From Glossina fuscipes (taxonomy: Eukaryota > Arthropoda > Insecta > Diptera > Glossinidae): a DNA stretch of 64,000 bases. Each line of letters starts with the position of its first letter. Positions within the stretch are counted from its first letter, which is position 1. Positions 25,201 through 36,600 of the stretch are shown piece by piece. The translations under genes and the position numbers were made by a program. The DNA is taken from assembly GCF_014805625.2 (NCBI RefSeq), contig NW_023998517.1:2200192-2264191 (forward strand), written 5' to 3'. The notes beneath the pieces were generated by a model that searched no databases, was not told the origin of the DNA, and saw only the letters and a program-made list of their open reading frames with translations.

Positions 25201-27044
25201 ATTATCGCAGCATTCAATCGACGAACCGTCGTCTATAAAAAAAACATTGTTGACATCTGTTCTTAAACTAAATTTTCATTAGATTCCTTAAGTTCCATAG
25301 GAAATGTGATATGTAGAGGAATATAATTGCAAACAAATAAAACGAGTACCATAGAAGGTAGGCCCAGATTTATTCTAACCGTTATTCTTGTTTCTCCCCG
25401 TTTTAGAATCTAATATGCAAGTTCATTAGGAATTGTGATAGCAGCGGATACAGCGGTGGTCTGATGATATTCTCTCGAATATCCTCAGCCTTTTCTTCGT
25501 ACGGTTTAAGTACTGACCAACATTTTCTGCCACTAATCAATTGTCAATTATATGGCATGGCTTATATACGATTAGAAGCAGTTAAAAGAGAATTTAATTA
25601 TATAGCCGAAGAAATATGATGCATCCATAATTTTATTAGCATTAATAATTTTATCTAAAGCCTAGCTCAGTCATGACGGGATGGTAGGGAAACATACTTA
25701 GGAGTCCTGCGTTGTTAAGAACACTGGCGCGTCCTTCCCTCATCCTCTCCTTTAATTCGAAGTTATGATTCCTTAAGACTCAGTCTCTCAAGTTTCAAAG
25801 AATTTTTAAGACGAGTAATGGAAAATAGAAACAGCGCTTATTTTCATCGCTTAGACAAGACTTATCATTCTAGAAATATTCGGAGAGCTTTCTTAGGAAT
25901 TGTACATAAAATTAATTATAAAAGCAAACGGAACTTATATAGATGTTTGTGCAACGCACATGATTCCTCGACTATCACTAACTTGATTAAAATCTTATGC
26001 ATTTTCTGCTCATAGCAGATCAACTCTTATACGCTTTTCACAAATCCTTGCGAATACTTGCATACATATATTGTTCAGCAGAAGGATGCACGCATTCGTT
26101 TAATATAAATTAATGAAGATGAAATCAGCGAAAGAGCTTCCCTGCACCAAAACTATAGCATAATAAAGACGTACTTACACATGGACATTACCACTGGTTT
26201 ACTTAGATCGTGTTCTATGAACTGCGCCCATTGTATTATGGCCAGACTTTTGTTGCTATCGTCAAATTGTTGTTCCTCTTTGCCCCTTCCTAGCTCTTGT
26301 AGTTTTTGACTTATAAGTAAGGGATTTGGTAAATGATTAAACATCTAGAACATTTTTTAAATAATTATTTTTTATGAAAATAAACTTTGAAATAATTACT
26401 TGATGAAAACCATCCTTGTAGTGCCGCGGTAGCAATCGCCTAAAGGAATGAAGGTAGTCCATAGGTTGATTATGTAACATTTCCTCACACTGCTTGGTCA
26501 AATCATTGTTTCTCGGTAATTTCTTCTTGCTAAGCATTACTGCACACTTGTCTCCACTGATATTAAGAGGAGCACATTTACTATGGTATGCATTTAGACT
26601 TGCTTTGAGAATTTTTTCGCTAATAGAACTCTTCCGCTGAGCTCCACCACTCGGCAGAGTATCCAATAATTGGGTATGTGATATGCTGCCATTTTCCACT
26701 ATTACGCGTCGTTTCAATAAGTTTTTCTCTAATCTTAACTGATCTGTAGAAAATGTTGAAATTAAATGAAAAAAAATCATTTCTTACCTTTGCTCTTGAT
26801 TGTACGATTGAATGGCATCGGTGAGAAAGCCTTCCCAGTCATCTGATGTTAGAGAATTAATAACCTCCCATTCCTTTTCGCTTATAAATGCTGATGAAGC
26901 TAATCAATAAATGTAATTTTATTTGATTGTTATTCAAATACTTTTCTTCGACAAACACACACCGTCTCGAAAACTGTAATCAATTGTTGATCCCCTTAAA
27001 AGTTGTACTTGAAATATGAATATAATCCACGATCGGCTGAACAT
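22223..27044 (-). CDS. Secreted animal haem-peroxidase homologue, probably catalytically dead
   Basis: Nine exons on the minus strand: 27044-26963, 26899-26788, 26733-26400, 26344-26179, 25232-25045, 24977-24222, 24153-23983, 22624-22504 and 22419-22223. They join in frame to 708 aa. The start is the ATG before a hydrophobic signal-like stretch (MFSRSWIIFIFQV). Family landmarks run in order: CAPLNISGDKC, WAQFIEHD (distal His221), LDLSQLYG, FMAGDSR (catalytic Arg370), MRNHNRIA, IQRNRDHG, VGGISE and VGPTFQCII. Active members oxidise halides or phenolic substrates with H2O2 using haem. Here the proximal-ligand motif, normally FRFGHS, reads IRFFFS, so the ligand His is Phe465. The partner Asn of NIQR is Asp566. 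Residues equivalent to the MPO ester-link Asp94 and Glu242 are Glu220 and Asn373. The exon 3 acceptor is the third of three clustered AGs. The subfamily (chorion-peroxidase/peroxinectin type) and the Drosophila orthologue are not settled. Confidence 0.9.
23060..23760 (+). pseudogene. Broken non-LTR retrotransposon reverse-transcriptase fragment
   Basis: It lies antisense inside the intron between peroxidase exons 7 and 8. Pieces in several frames match LINE reverse transcriptase in order: GLDGIPSNYL near 23088, an RGIAKLSVLPKLFER-like piece near 23250, a HGFRKG-like piece near 23325, then one frame from 23358. That frame reads VICTDLSKAFDMVNYNLLIFKL (RT core with the first Asp), VKWISSYL and VTSGVPQGS near 23600. 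The sequence decays before the FADD box, and endonuclease and 3' end are missing. The pattern suits jockey/CR1-like elements; the exact clade is uncertain. It cannot encode an active protein. Confidence 0.85.
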
Positions 27045-27880
27045 GTTCCTTTGGCTTGCAAAAGTTTACATTATACTATTCTGCTGTCGTTTCTTCTTCC
27101 CATTTACTTGCACGATACTGATTTCTATACATAAGAAAGATTCATTCATACGAAGCGATTGCAGATTACAAATAATACCAAAACAAATGGATGTTCGACG
27201 TTCGATTATATGTGTGCATTCGTACTCTCTTTCCACTTTCCCTTCTAATCGCTCGTATTTAAGTCTTTCTTTGTTAGTGCTGATTTCAAAAACCGTATCT
27301 ACCGTACATAGACTCTCTCCCATTTAGTGGCTATTAAAGAAATGAAATATAAAAATATCGTTATCAGCAAAGAGTATTGTCACGAATATTACCAAATTGA
27401 AATATGTATGTGAACACTATCTCTATGACGAAAGTGAGCGAACAGAACCATTGTCGAAGGATGTGTTGAAAGTCGCATTGTTTGTAACATTCGAAATCGT
27501 TCACGGTGTATAAATTCTTCCTTAACCAAAAACTTTTAATATTATTTGGTCCGTTTCTTAACTACTAGTAATCAGAAGCATAAGCTCTGCCTTAAGCCTT
27601 AAAAAAAATTTAGATACCTTCTTGAACTTCCCAGCTATTGTAGGCATATCGGCATGGTCTAGCTCACGTCCGATCTCAATTTGTCTCTTAATTTATAATT
27701 TCGCGATGATGAACACAATTTTGATTTCACACCGTAGATACTCCTAAAAAATATATGTGTAACCAAAAATTACAAGTCGGTATATGCTAATATAAAGGCC
27801 TGCCATACTCATTTAAAGAAAAGCTTTAAAATTGCTAGTTTATATGAGGTCGCGTTTAAAAAACTGAAAAATATTGTGTC

Positions 27881-28252
27881 GTGAAATCAAATCCATTCAA
27901 AAATAGACCGATGCAGATTTATAGATGCATAATTCACGGATCTTGCATGGATGTTACTGGATTGTGCATATGCGACGACAACGTGGATATTCTCCATTAT
28001 TTGGCAGTGAACTTCAAAAACATAAAGTTAATCTGGAGCCCATTAATATTCAACAACAGTTACTATGAGCGACAGCTTTCCCTACCGGACCACATTAGAA
28101 GAGAAGTAGTATTTAAAAAAAGAACCATGCAAAAGCATTCATCTTGGTCCATGGGGGCCTTTCTCCAAGTGGTACATAAAAACGAAGAGTACGTAGAATA
28201 TAAAAATTTTAAAAATATATCCATATATCTGATTTTTACACAAAGGGAATAA
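27881..28252 (+). CDS. Unrecognised open frame, 123 codons
   Basis: The frame runs from ATG to TAA and would encode 123 aa rich in Lys, Ile and Asn, with several cysteines (RCIIHGSCMDVTGLCICDD). I do not recognise the protein. A nearer ATG at 27911 has a similar context. There is no obvious signal peptide, membrane segment or splice partner, and the surrounding DNA is ordinary AT-rich sequence. It may be chance, a lineage-specific gene or an exon. The length is notable for this base composition but not decisive. Confidence 0.2.
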   Translation: MKSNPFKNRPMQIYRCIIHGSCMDVTGLCICDDNVDILHYLAVNFKNIKLIWSPLIFNNSYYERQLSLPDHIRREVVFKKRTMQKHSSWSMGAFLQVVHKNEEYVEYKNFKNISIYLIFTQRE

Positions 28253-28932
28253 TAATATAGTTTATAAAGATTCAAGTAATATGAGCTATTTGTGTACCTT
28301 TATGAACTAAAACAGCTTCTCTTAATTGAATCAGTTATAAGGTCTGTATATAGAGAGATTTCCGGTAAACACATTTTATATAAGGAATTCTTAGATACAT
28401 GTTCACAATACCATTAGTTTCAGGAGATGTATTTTATATTTTGGTAGTTGTTGTTGTTGTTCTTCAAATATTTGACTTTGTACGGTGTTCGATATTAAAT
28501 GTTCGCCTGGCCTTTATCCTTTTTTCCGTTCTCATATTCTATCAGTTCCATTTTTCATAATCCGTCACGATTTCGCGGCATTTGTTTTTCGAACAAAGAC
28601 AGTAAAAGCGATTTTTGGATCTTAATTCCACCTGTTCATTGCTTCAAAAGCCAGCTTATCTAACCTACCAGAGTATTGTGTTTCTTATTATAACACAGGG
28701 CAGTTGATATGACCCTATCGCTGAAAGATGAATAAGACGATACCATCCATAATTTGCACAATTTTCACCATAGCTTCTCTGAGATATAATATTAAATTAA
28801 CTAAGTACAGTTGTGATTAATAATTTAATATTAACTAATTATAATGGTTGTCAGTTGTTTGCCCCAAAATATTATAAATTTAAATATTTAAAAGACCTCT
28901 AAGCTATTCCAAGTCAATATTATTATTAATTT

Positions 28933-29087
28933 AGCCAGAGAATAAATTCCAACAGTAAAAGTCTTAAAGCAGTAGCGCATCTAAGGCCATCGGCTTTATT
29001 AAATACTCAGCCGCACTTAAGATTTGAACCAACGGCCGTTGAGTTGTTAGTCGAGTTCCTCGATCTACTCGGCCACTCAGGCGGATT
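28933..29087 (-). repeat. tRNA-derived SINE-like element, copy D
   Basis: A minus-strand copy of 155 bases, full length like copy A. The head has GCCTGAGTGGCCGAGTAGAT (A box intact). The B box is decayed (GGTTCAAATCTT). The tail ends in CTCTGGCT. The same unit ends at the same two bases as copy A, which supports defined element ends. Confidence 0.75.
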
Positions 29088-29998
29088 CAAGCAATTAAAA
29101 CCTAAAAAAACTTTTAAGAATCGGAATCACGGACCCAATATTGAATATCCAAAGATAACAATTTGAAGTGGGTAAGTCTTCAGATTACCCAGTAAGAGGT
29201 ATTATTACTTACTCTTTCTCTCGAAAATGCCACGAAACACATTCATAGACCTAACAATAATCATACGTGAACCTTGAGTTGTGTACCTATAAGTAACTTC
29301 AAGAACACACATAGTGCTGCATGTATGAAATATTTAACCGCACAACAAGAACTTTTTGGCTTGACAGATATAATTGCTTTTAGTTTCTTATTCTCTTATG
29401 GTGTGTTGAACGTGCTCACAAATGATTTCAACACATCCGCCAATTACCTTTAAGATATGTGTACTTGTCCTACTAATATTTGTATTACGATTTGCTTCAA
29501 GAGATATTGCTATTCCATAATCTGCATTACCTAAATCAAAATAAAATAGGATTCTGATAATGCGTATATAACGAAGAAGATCTTAAATTGGCTCTCTATT
29601 GAACTGTAAATCATACCATTTGCCGTATATAGGCCCGAAAATGTGACTAAACATCGGAATAGAATTTGTATGCCTTTCATCCATAAATACCCCAAAATAT
29701 TTAAATAATAATTAGAATCTAATCTTAATAAAACAAAGAGGATTCCGTAGATATTCCGTTCCTCTGTCACGTTGCCACTATTGTTGCAGTGTTTTTCTTT
29801 TTTTTAGATGAGTATTTTTATCTTCACACGCTCAAAATTCGATATACATAATATCGCTTACGATATTCAATGTTTCCATTAGAGAATTGTCGCAGTGGCT
29901 ACACTGTTTTTAACAATAAAGCATTTTGCAAAATTTGCTTATAGAATTTTTCATAATTTTTTTTTTTTAACTTAAGGGTGAACATATATTAAGATAAA

Positions 29999-32900
29999 AT
30001 GCCAGCAATTGAAGCAGAAATTTTGGCCGAGAAAGCAGATAACCTATGTCAACAATCGAAGCCTATGTCGGGTCCGATTATCGGCATTATCTATCCTCCA
30101 CCTGAGGTTAGAAGTATCCTTTTTGTAAAAATCGAAAAATATATGCTGTTAGCAAACGCAATTACCAACCTGATATGATTGCAAAGGTTTTCCTATTCAG
30201 TTTTAAAAATTTATTAAAAAATAGATATTGTTGATAAAACCGCAAGTTTTGTAGCTAGGAATGGGCCTGAATTTGAAGCGCGTATTCGTCAAAATGAGTT
30301 GGGAAACCCGAAATTTAATTTTCTAAGCTCTGGTGATCCCTATCATGCATATTATCGACACAAAGTAAATGAATTTCGGGAAGGAAAAGGTAAAAATTTA
30401 TTTGTCATGTTTTGATTAAAATTATTATCGTTAATCAATTGCGTAGATGCAAGCGCAGCCAGCGCGGTGACGGGCATTAAGCAGCTCTCGGTGACAAGTG
30501 CAGCGCAGCAGAAACAACAGGAGCTGCTTAAGCAGGTTGCAGAACTTCAGTTTGTACCTAAGGAGCCGCCACAAGAGTTTGAATTTATTGCCGATCCTCC
30601 ATCAATTTCCGCTTTGGATTTGTAAAGTTTAAAATTGGACATGTATTCGGGGATTTTTAAACTATTGTTCTCACATTTCTTTGGCAGGGATATCGTTAAA
30701 TTAACAGCCCAGTTTGTGGCCCGTAACGGTCGTCAATTTTTGACGAATTTGATGAATCGTGAACAACGTAATTTTCAATTTGATTTCTTACGTCCCCAGC
30801 ATTCCCTTTTCCAATATTTTACTAAGCTTTTGGAGCAGTATACCAAAATTTTAATACCGCCAAAAGACCTTTTAGCCAAGCTAAGGTCAGAAAGTGCTCC
30901 TGGCCGGAGTAGCGTGAATATAGTATTAGAACAAGTTAAATATCGCGCCAATTGGCAGAAACATCAAGATGCCCAAAGACGCCGGGAAGAGGAGAAAATT
31001 GAGAAAGAACGAGGTATATGAAACAGTCCGATTGTTTTACGTCTAACCCTATGCTTATTAATCCATTGCAGTGGCTTATGCTCAAATTGATTGGCACGAT
31101 TTCGTAGTGGTTGAAACTGTAGATTATCAACCATTTGAAACGGGTAACTTTCCACCGCCCACCACGCCTGAAGAGGTTGGAGCTCGTGTTTTAATGGAAG
31201 AACGCTTACAAGAAGAGGACGGTGATATTGAAATGCAAATCGAATCGGACGACGAGGATAGTCAAGATGCCGTTGTATCGAACGCTGTGAAATTATCTCA
31301 GATGGAAAATCGTGTTGGTATTCATATTAGGGATGGCGGATATCAACAAGCCAACAAGAAAGACAACATACAAGTACAGGATATGGATGAAGCATCCAGT
31401 GATGAGGAGACAGTAACTACCACAGGAAAAGTTCAACCGCCTGTAGCGCCACTTATGCCACCAACACATGATAAAGTTGTTGTCAAGAAATATGATCCTA
31501 AAGCGACTCAGATAAAACCGGTCAAGCCTGCTACCACGGATGAATATCTTATTTCACCTATTACAGGTGAAAAAATTCCCGCATCGAAAGTAGCTGAGCA
31601 TATGCGCATTGGTCTATTGGACCCACGTTGGGTCGAACAACGCGACAAACATACGGTCGAAAAGATAAATCAAGAAACAGTGTACGCTGCAGGAACAGCT
31701 ATTGAGGCCAGCCTTAAACAATTGGCCGAGCGTCGTACAGATATTTTCGGTGTTGGCGATGAAGAAACAGTAATTGGTAAAAAGCTAGGTGAAGAAGAAA
31801 CTAAAAAAGACGACCGCGTTACGTGGGATGGTCACACTTCCAGTGTCGAAGCGGCAACCAGAGCAGCGCGAGCCAATATTTCAGTAGTAGATCAAATACA
31901 CCAGATTCATAAGGTCAACCAGAATACCGATTTAAAAAGCGTGGAGCAATTTAAAAGAATTACTCTACAATTTTTTAAAATGCATAAAAGAACGAATTAT
32001 AAAGAAAGATATTGTTTTTGCATGTCCGCCACAAGGGTTGTAGGAATATACAAAATCGCTTATTATTTTCTGAAAATTTCCCTTCGCGGTATACATTTCT
32101 AACAAAGCATAGCCCACACTAATTTAGTGACGTTCTCTTTTTTTAGTTTTTGCTACTGAACTAGTGCCCAAGTTGCCCAAGTTTGAAAAACCCCTATGAA
32201 ATTGTAAAAACCTGACCTTTTTAGATATTCGTGTACAAGCGAATATGCACGCAAGTAGACGGGATGCACAGGACCGCTTACTAAAAGATACAAATAACTT
32301 GAACAAGACGCAGGATAAAAAAAACTGTCCGCCTTAAACTCGCACAAATACAGAGTCAATAAACATTTTTATGTACATACACATATGCGAATTTTTTATA
32401 ATTTATTCTTTCATGCACATTAAGATTTTATTTTTATGTACTTTCTTGACTTTTTTAAACTAAGAAACACGTTTTCAATTATATTGATAATATAGGAAAA
32501 AGGATTGCTGCCGGATGAGGAAAAAGAAAAAATTGGCCCAAAACCAATAATTAATAAACCTGCAGCAGTGAATAGTTCACAGTTGCCTCACCAAACTACA
32601 CCTAAGCCACCACCTCATCCGGTGCATAATCAATCATTACCGCAGCATCATCATCACGGCGTGCCCCAACAGCAGCAACAATCGCATGCTTTGCCTCAAG
32701 CTCCACCAGTTATGATGATGCCCATGCGTCCGCCTCCAATGATACGTAAGAAATTTTTCTAAGTAATTTCAAATAGAAGCTAACTAACAAATATGGTGAA
32801 CTTCGTACTCCTCAGCACCTCCATTCCCTGTAACTGGTTATATGGGGCAGATGCCAGCGGCTGGACCGCCGCAAATTACGCCGGCTCCACCAGTTCTGGA

Positions 32901-33398
32901 TCAGGGTATTGTAGACGAAGAACCACCAAACAAGAAAATTAGATCAGAAGATAATCTCGTACCCGAAGCTGATTTCATTGCTATGCACAAGGTATAATAT
33001 ACTTTGAAGCTTCTGCACAATCTTTGCAAAAGTGACTTATATTTTTTTATAACAATTTTAGAGTCCCGTCACAATTCAAGTGCAGATTCCTAATGTTATT
33101 GACAAATCTGAATGGAAACTTAACGGTCAAACAATAGCTGTGTCCTTGGCTTTGACAGATGCAATTTCACTTCTTAAAAGCAAAATACAAGAGGAAACCG
33201 GTATGCCACCCGCTAAGCAAAAAATTTCCTATGAGGTATCATTGACTGCAATTATATTATAAATTGACCAAGTGGTAAATACATATATTTCAATAGGGCA
33301 TGTTCTTCAAGGACAGTAACACTATGGCGTATTATAATTTGCTGAGTGGAGCAACTGTGCATTTACAAATAAAAGAACGTGGCGGTCGTAAAAAATAA
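29999..33398 (+). CDS. SF3A1: Splicing factor 3A subunit 1, complete nine-exon CDS
   Basis: Exons: 29999-30113, 30225-30389, 30447-30621, 30688-31013, 31072-31913, 32496-32745, 32816-32991, 33062-33235 and 33297-33398. All joints keep frame, giving 774 aa, near the usual family length. SURP module 1 (IVDKTASFVARNGPEFEARI) lies at about 39-80 and SURP module 2 (VKLTAQFVARNGRQFL) at about 154-200. Next come a charged helix, the block VAYAQIDWHDFVVVETVD near 260, an acidic stretch, EYLISPITGEKIPASK and EHMRIGLLDPRW. A His/Pro/Gln-rich region follows, then a C-terminal ubiquitin-like domain (about 684-774) ending in ERGGRKK, the tail that contacts U1 snRNA stem-loop 4 in human SF3A1. The protein is part of SF3a in the nuclear 17S U2 snRNP and is needed for pre-spliceosome assembly. 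The frame of exon 5 stays open into intron 5; the donor after IHK was chosen because it restores the family sequence. Confidence 0.97.
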
Positions 33399-33411
33399 AG
33401 AATTATCATTA

Positions 33412-33417
33412 AATAAA
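33412..33417 (+). terminator. Likely poly(A) signal of SF3A1
   Basis: AATAAA lies 14 bases past the stop codon; a second AATAAA lies near 33488. Either would end the transcript before the convergent xylulokinase stop codon at 33645. Confidence 0.5.
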
Positions 33418-33644
33418 TAAAAAAATCCGTGAAAAAATATGTTAAAATGGAATTCGATGAAAAATTATGTTAAATGCGGTAGTCTCATAATAAAACTCTC
33501 ACATTTTCATACTGGTGTGTTCTATAGTATAATCGGCAGATTGCACGTTTCTTAAAATAATTTTATCAAAAGCAATATCAAATAGGAATGCGATGTGGCG
33601 ATATTAATGTGTTGGAAATCCATGATTTTTGCACATTAACGCTC

Positions 33645-36600
33645 TTAATTGGTCTTTTGTAAGATCTGGATCATTGACCGAATCCGCTCCAACATCGGTG
33701 TATATATGCCATTACTATCTTTACTCGGTTGGCACATGTGCGTCAAATGATTCAGAATATATGGTGAAATGAAATCACTATAACTTAAAGGAGAATCATC
33801 TGTACAACGCTCTAAGTAATGCATGTATCCAGCACGGTATGCCGCGCCCAGTAATGCAGCTTCGCTGCTGGTTTTCTATACAATAATTTGTAAGTATTGT
33901 CAAATAAGAATTTAATTTAAAATGTAATGAAACAGATCAAACCTGCACATAAACGGGGGAATTAAAAACATCAGCTATCACTTGAAGAATAGATTTATTT
34001 ATCGATGCTCCACCAGTGGCAATAATTTTCGTATTTGCGCCAAAATTGAAGCCCATGTCAATAGCAACGCTTAGGCGGTGCAGCATTTGGCCTTCAATTA
34101 AAGCTCGAATTTCTGTTTGAGGAGACGAGAACCTAAAATGAAAAGATCAAAAGTTAGAAACAATGGTTGATGAGAAATTGCCAAGTCGTTCTAACTTCAG
34201 AACGCCGGTGGAGGCAGTCGTTGATACTGCATTGATATCCTTATTCCAGCGTAATGTCCCCTTCACAGACGGTACGATTTCTTTAGTAGGAAAATGCAAA
34301 GCCATGTTACCATAATTGCCTCGAGGTGTTGAATCAAGCAATTCATTAAAAGTATTCCAATTGTCTGTAGCTTCTGAACGTTTCATGCCATCTCTCACCA
34401 AGGAACTATTCCGAAAGCTCCAAGAAAGAAAATCATCGTCAAATTATTTTTAACGAAAGCATTATATTTCAGATGACAGTAAAAAGATCCCTAATTGATA
34501 TAATCTTGTCTATAAATTTGTCGTTGATTTCCCTTTTACGCAAGGTATTAAAAAAATTTTTTTGTTATTCCGACTTTCAAATTTGTTTCACTCTAATTTT
34601 GCCTTTCGCCATTTAACATGATTACAGAGGAAAGTAATAATAGATTTATTTAATTGATAGGAAACAGGTAGACCGATTTTGTGGGAGCATCGAGTCAATA
34701 GATTATTTTTCATGTGCTTATTGCTTACCATAAAAGGCCCATGAACAGATTATCTTCGGTTGGGTGACATAGAACGTGGGCATCTTCAAGTAAAGCCTGC
34801 TGTTTCAACGTCATCATAACTGTATCACTTGTGCCCAATGAAACGGCAAGCCAGTTTTTTTCCACCAACATACCAGATAAAGAAGAAGGATTATCTCCCG
34901 TAAAAGCACAGACTTTGCAATTGGCTGGCATGCCAAACCTTTGAACGAAAAAGTCACAGATAGTGCCAATGAATGAATTTGTCTTAACTGGAGCAGATAA
35001 ACGTTCCTCTAAATCAGGCGCACATGCATTAAGGCAAGCTTTGGACCATGTTTTCGCTTTAATATCAAATAAATTCATACCCGATCCATCTGCATAGTCA
35101 ATTGGTGCCACATCCCCGATAAATATTGACGCCAAGAAACTGCTTATTAATGATATGCGTTGTGTGTCCTCATACGCACGCGCATGTTGTTGATATACTT
35201 TACGTATTTGAGGTCCTGTAAAACGTGGGAAACATCTACTACCTGTTATGCGAACCATTTCCTTACTTCCCCCTATAGCCATTTCCATTTCAGAACACTG
35301 ATTTTGAGTTGATCCATCCATCCAAATTGGAGTTTTATTCAGCACAAAAGCTGTATCATCAATTTGCATATGCAGAAATTTACCAGGATCAAGAGTTCTT
35401 AATGCTTCCACACCTTGGCGAGACCAGTACACGGAACCGTGTTGTTGAGCTGAACCACCTATAGCTCCAACGGAGCTTAGATCACCCCCATTCACTACTA
35501 AACGATCCATGATAATATCAACTGCCTTAATCCACATGACAGGCTGCCCAAAAAATCTATTGAAAATAAATCAAACTTGATACACATGCGTTTGCTTACA
35601 CCTTTAATCGCTAATGAATTCATTTGCCAATTCAATTAATTTTTCAAATAATCCGTCTATACATCTTTCTATACCATATTTGGTTTCGATTTCTGATAGA
35701 CTCACTAACAGCTGCTCCATTTATGAAATGTGAATACTTTTTTTGAATTGAGCAAGGACATTTCCACTTAAACATTGTTTCACTGTAAGGACTGCGTGCA
35801 GCATTAGAAATTCGTGAAATATCAACAACAGTTCCATGGAGTGGACTACTGATATATCTCAATGTAGATCAAAATGAATAAAACAACGAAGAATCATTAA
35901 ACCGCACATAAATATAAATTTTTAATAAACGAATTTTCAGACTCTTTAAATTAAAATTCATTGTGCTAAGAGAATGTTGCATTAGTGGCACACATATACT
36001 GATGAATGTGCTCAAGAGGCTATTCTAGTGTTACATAGTTTTGTGATGTACTTATTGCTGACATAAAGGATTTGAAGTTGGCAAATGGTAATTAAGTTAT
36101 CTTAAGAATACTTTACTCGTTCTTCTTAGGGCCAGTTATAGCACCGTTTACAGTACGAAATTCTGGTAGATCGGAATCAAACTGTACTTCGGCCGTTGCG
36201 ACTACTACATCTAGGCAAGAATTTAATTGTACGGCTTTAAGCTATAGACAAGAAAAAGACAAGAAAATGTGTTACAATATTCCTTTAAATGAGATTTTCA
36301 TGAATTTGCTGCTTGTAAACATTACTTTGAAAGTCTACAGAGATTCATAAACTTAAGTACACCCCTAAACTAATGCAAATTAAAGCAAGAAAACACACCC
36401 ATTAAAATTAAACGAATTTTTTTTTTTTGTCCTGAATAGATTAAATTTTTTTTTTTTTTTTTTTTATTTGGAATGATAAAAAAATTGTAATTATACTTTA
36501 GGAAAACATAAACTTTAAATGTACTGAAATACGCGGCCTTTTGAAAATACTTTAAATAAAATGTGGAATATGAATAGAAGTTTTTTGACATAAAAGAAAT

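Larger units (their letters stand above)
27045..29998. other. Intergenic stretch between the peroxidase-like gene and SF3A1
   Basis: The two flanking genes are divergent, so both promoters should lie here. Apart from the 123-codon open frame and one SINE-like copy (28933-29087), nothing specific is seen. A T-run with TTTTTTTTTAACTTAAGG lies just before the SF3A1 start. Confidence 0.5.

Noticed and set aside
29531..29770. A 79-codon hydrophobic minus-strand frame resembling part of an insect chemoreceptor (FSGLYTANGMIYSSI)
   Set aside because: Only one hydrophobic stretch, no family motif I can defend and no neighbouring exons.
31914..32102. Extension of SF3A1 exon 5 to the stop at 32102
   Set aside because: The sequence after IHK does not match SF3A1; the donor at 31914 joined to 32496 gives the conserved EKIGPKP continuation.
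33604..33711. A protein-like alternative frame over the xylulokinase C-terminus (minus strand, with PDLTKDQLRALMCKNHGF)
   Set aside because: The main frame (YTPMLERIRSMIQILQK) matches the family's C-terminal helix in position and length, and no splice site leads into the other frame; probably chance.
34133..34195. Reading xylulokinase straight through this segment as coding (LERLGNFSSTIVSNF)
   Set aside because: The frame ends in a stop; splicing AA|GTTAGA to TTTTAG|GTTC restores the family sequence LKFSSPQTEIRALIEGQ.
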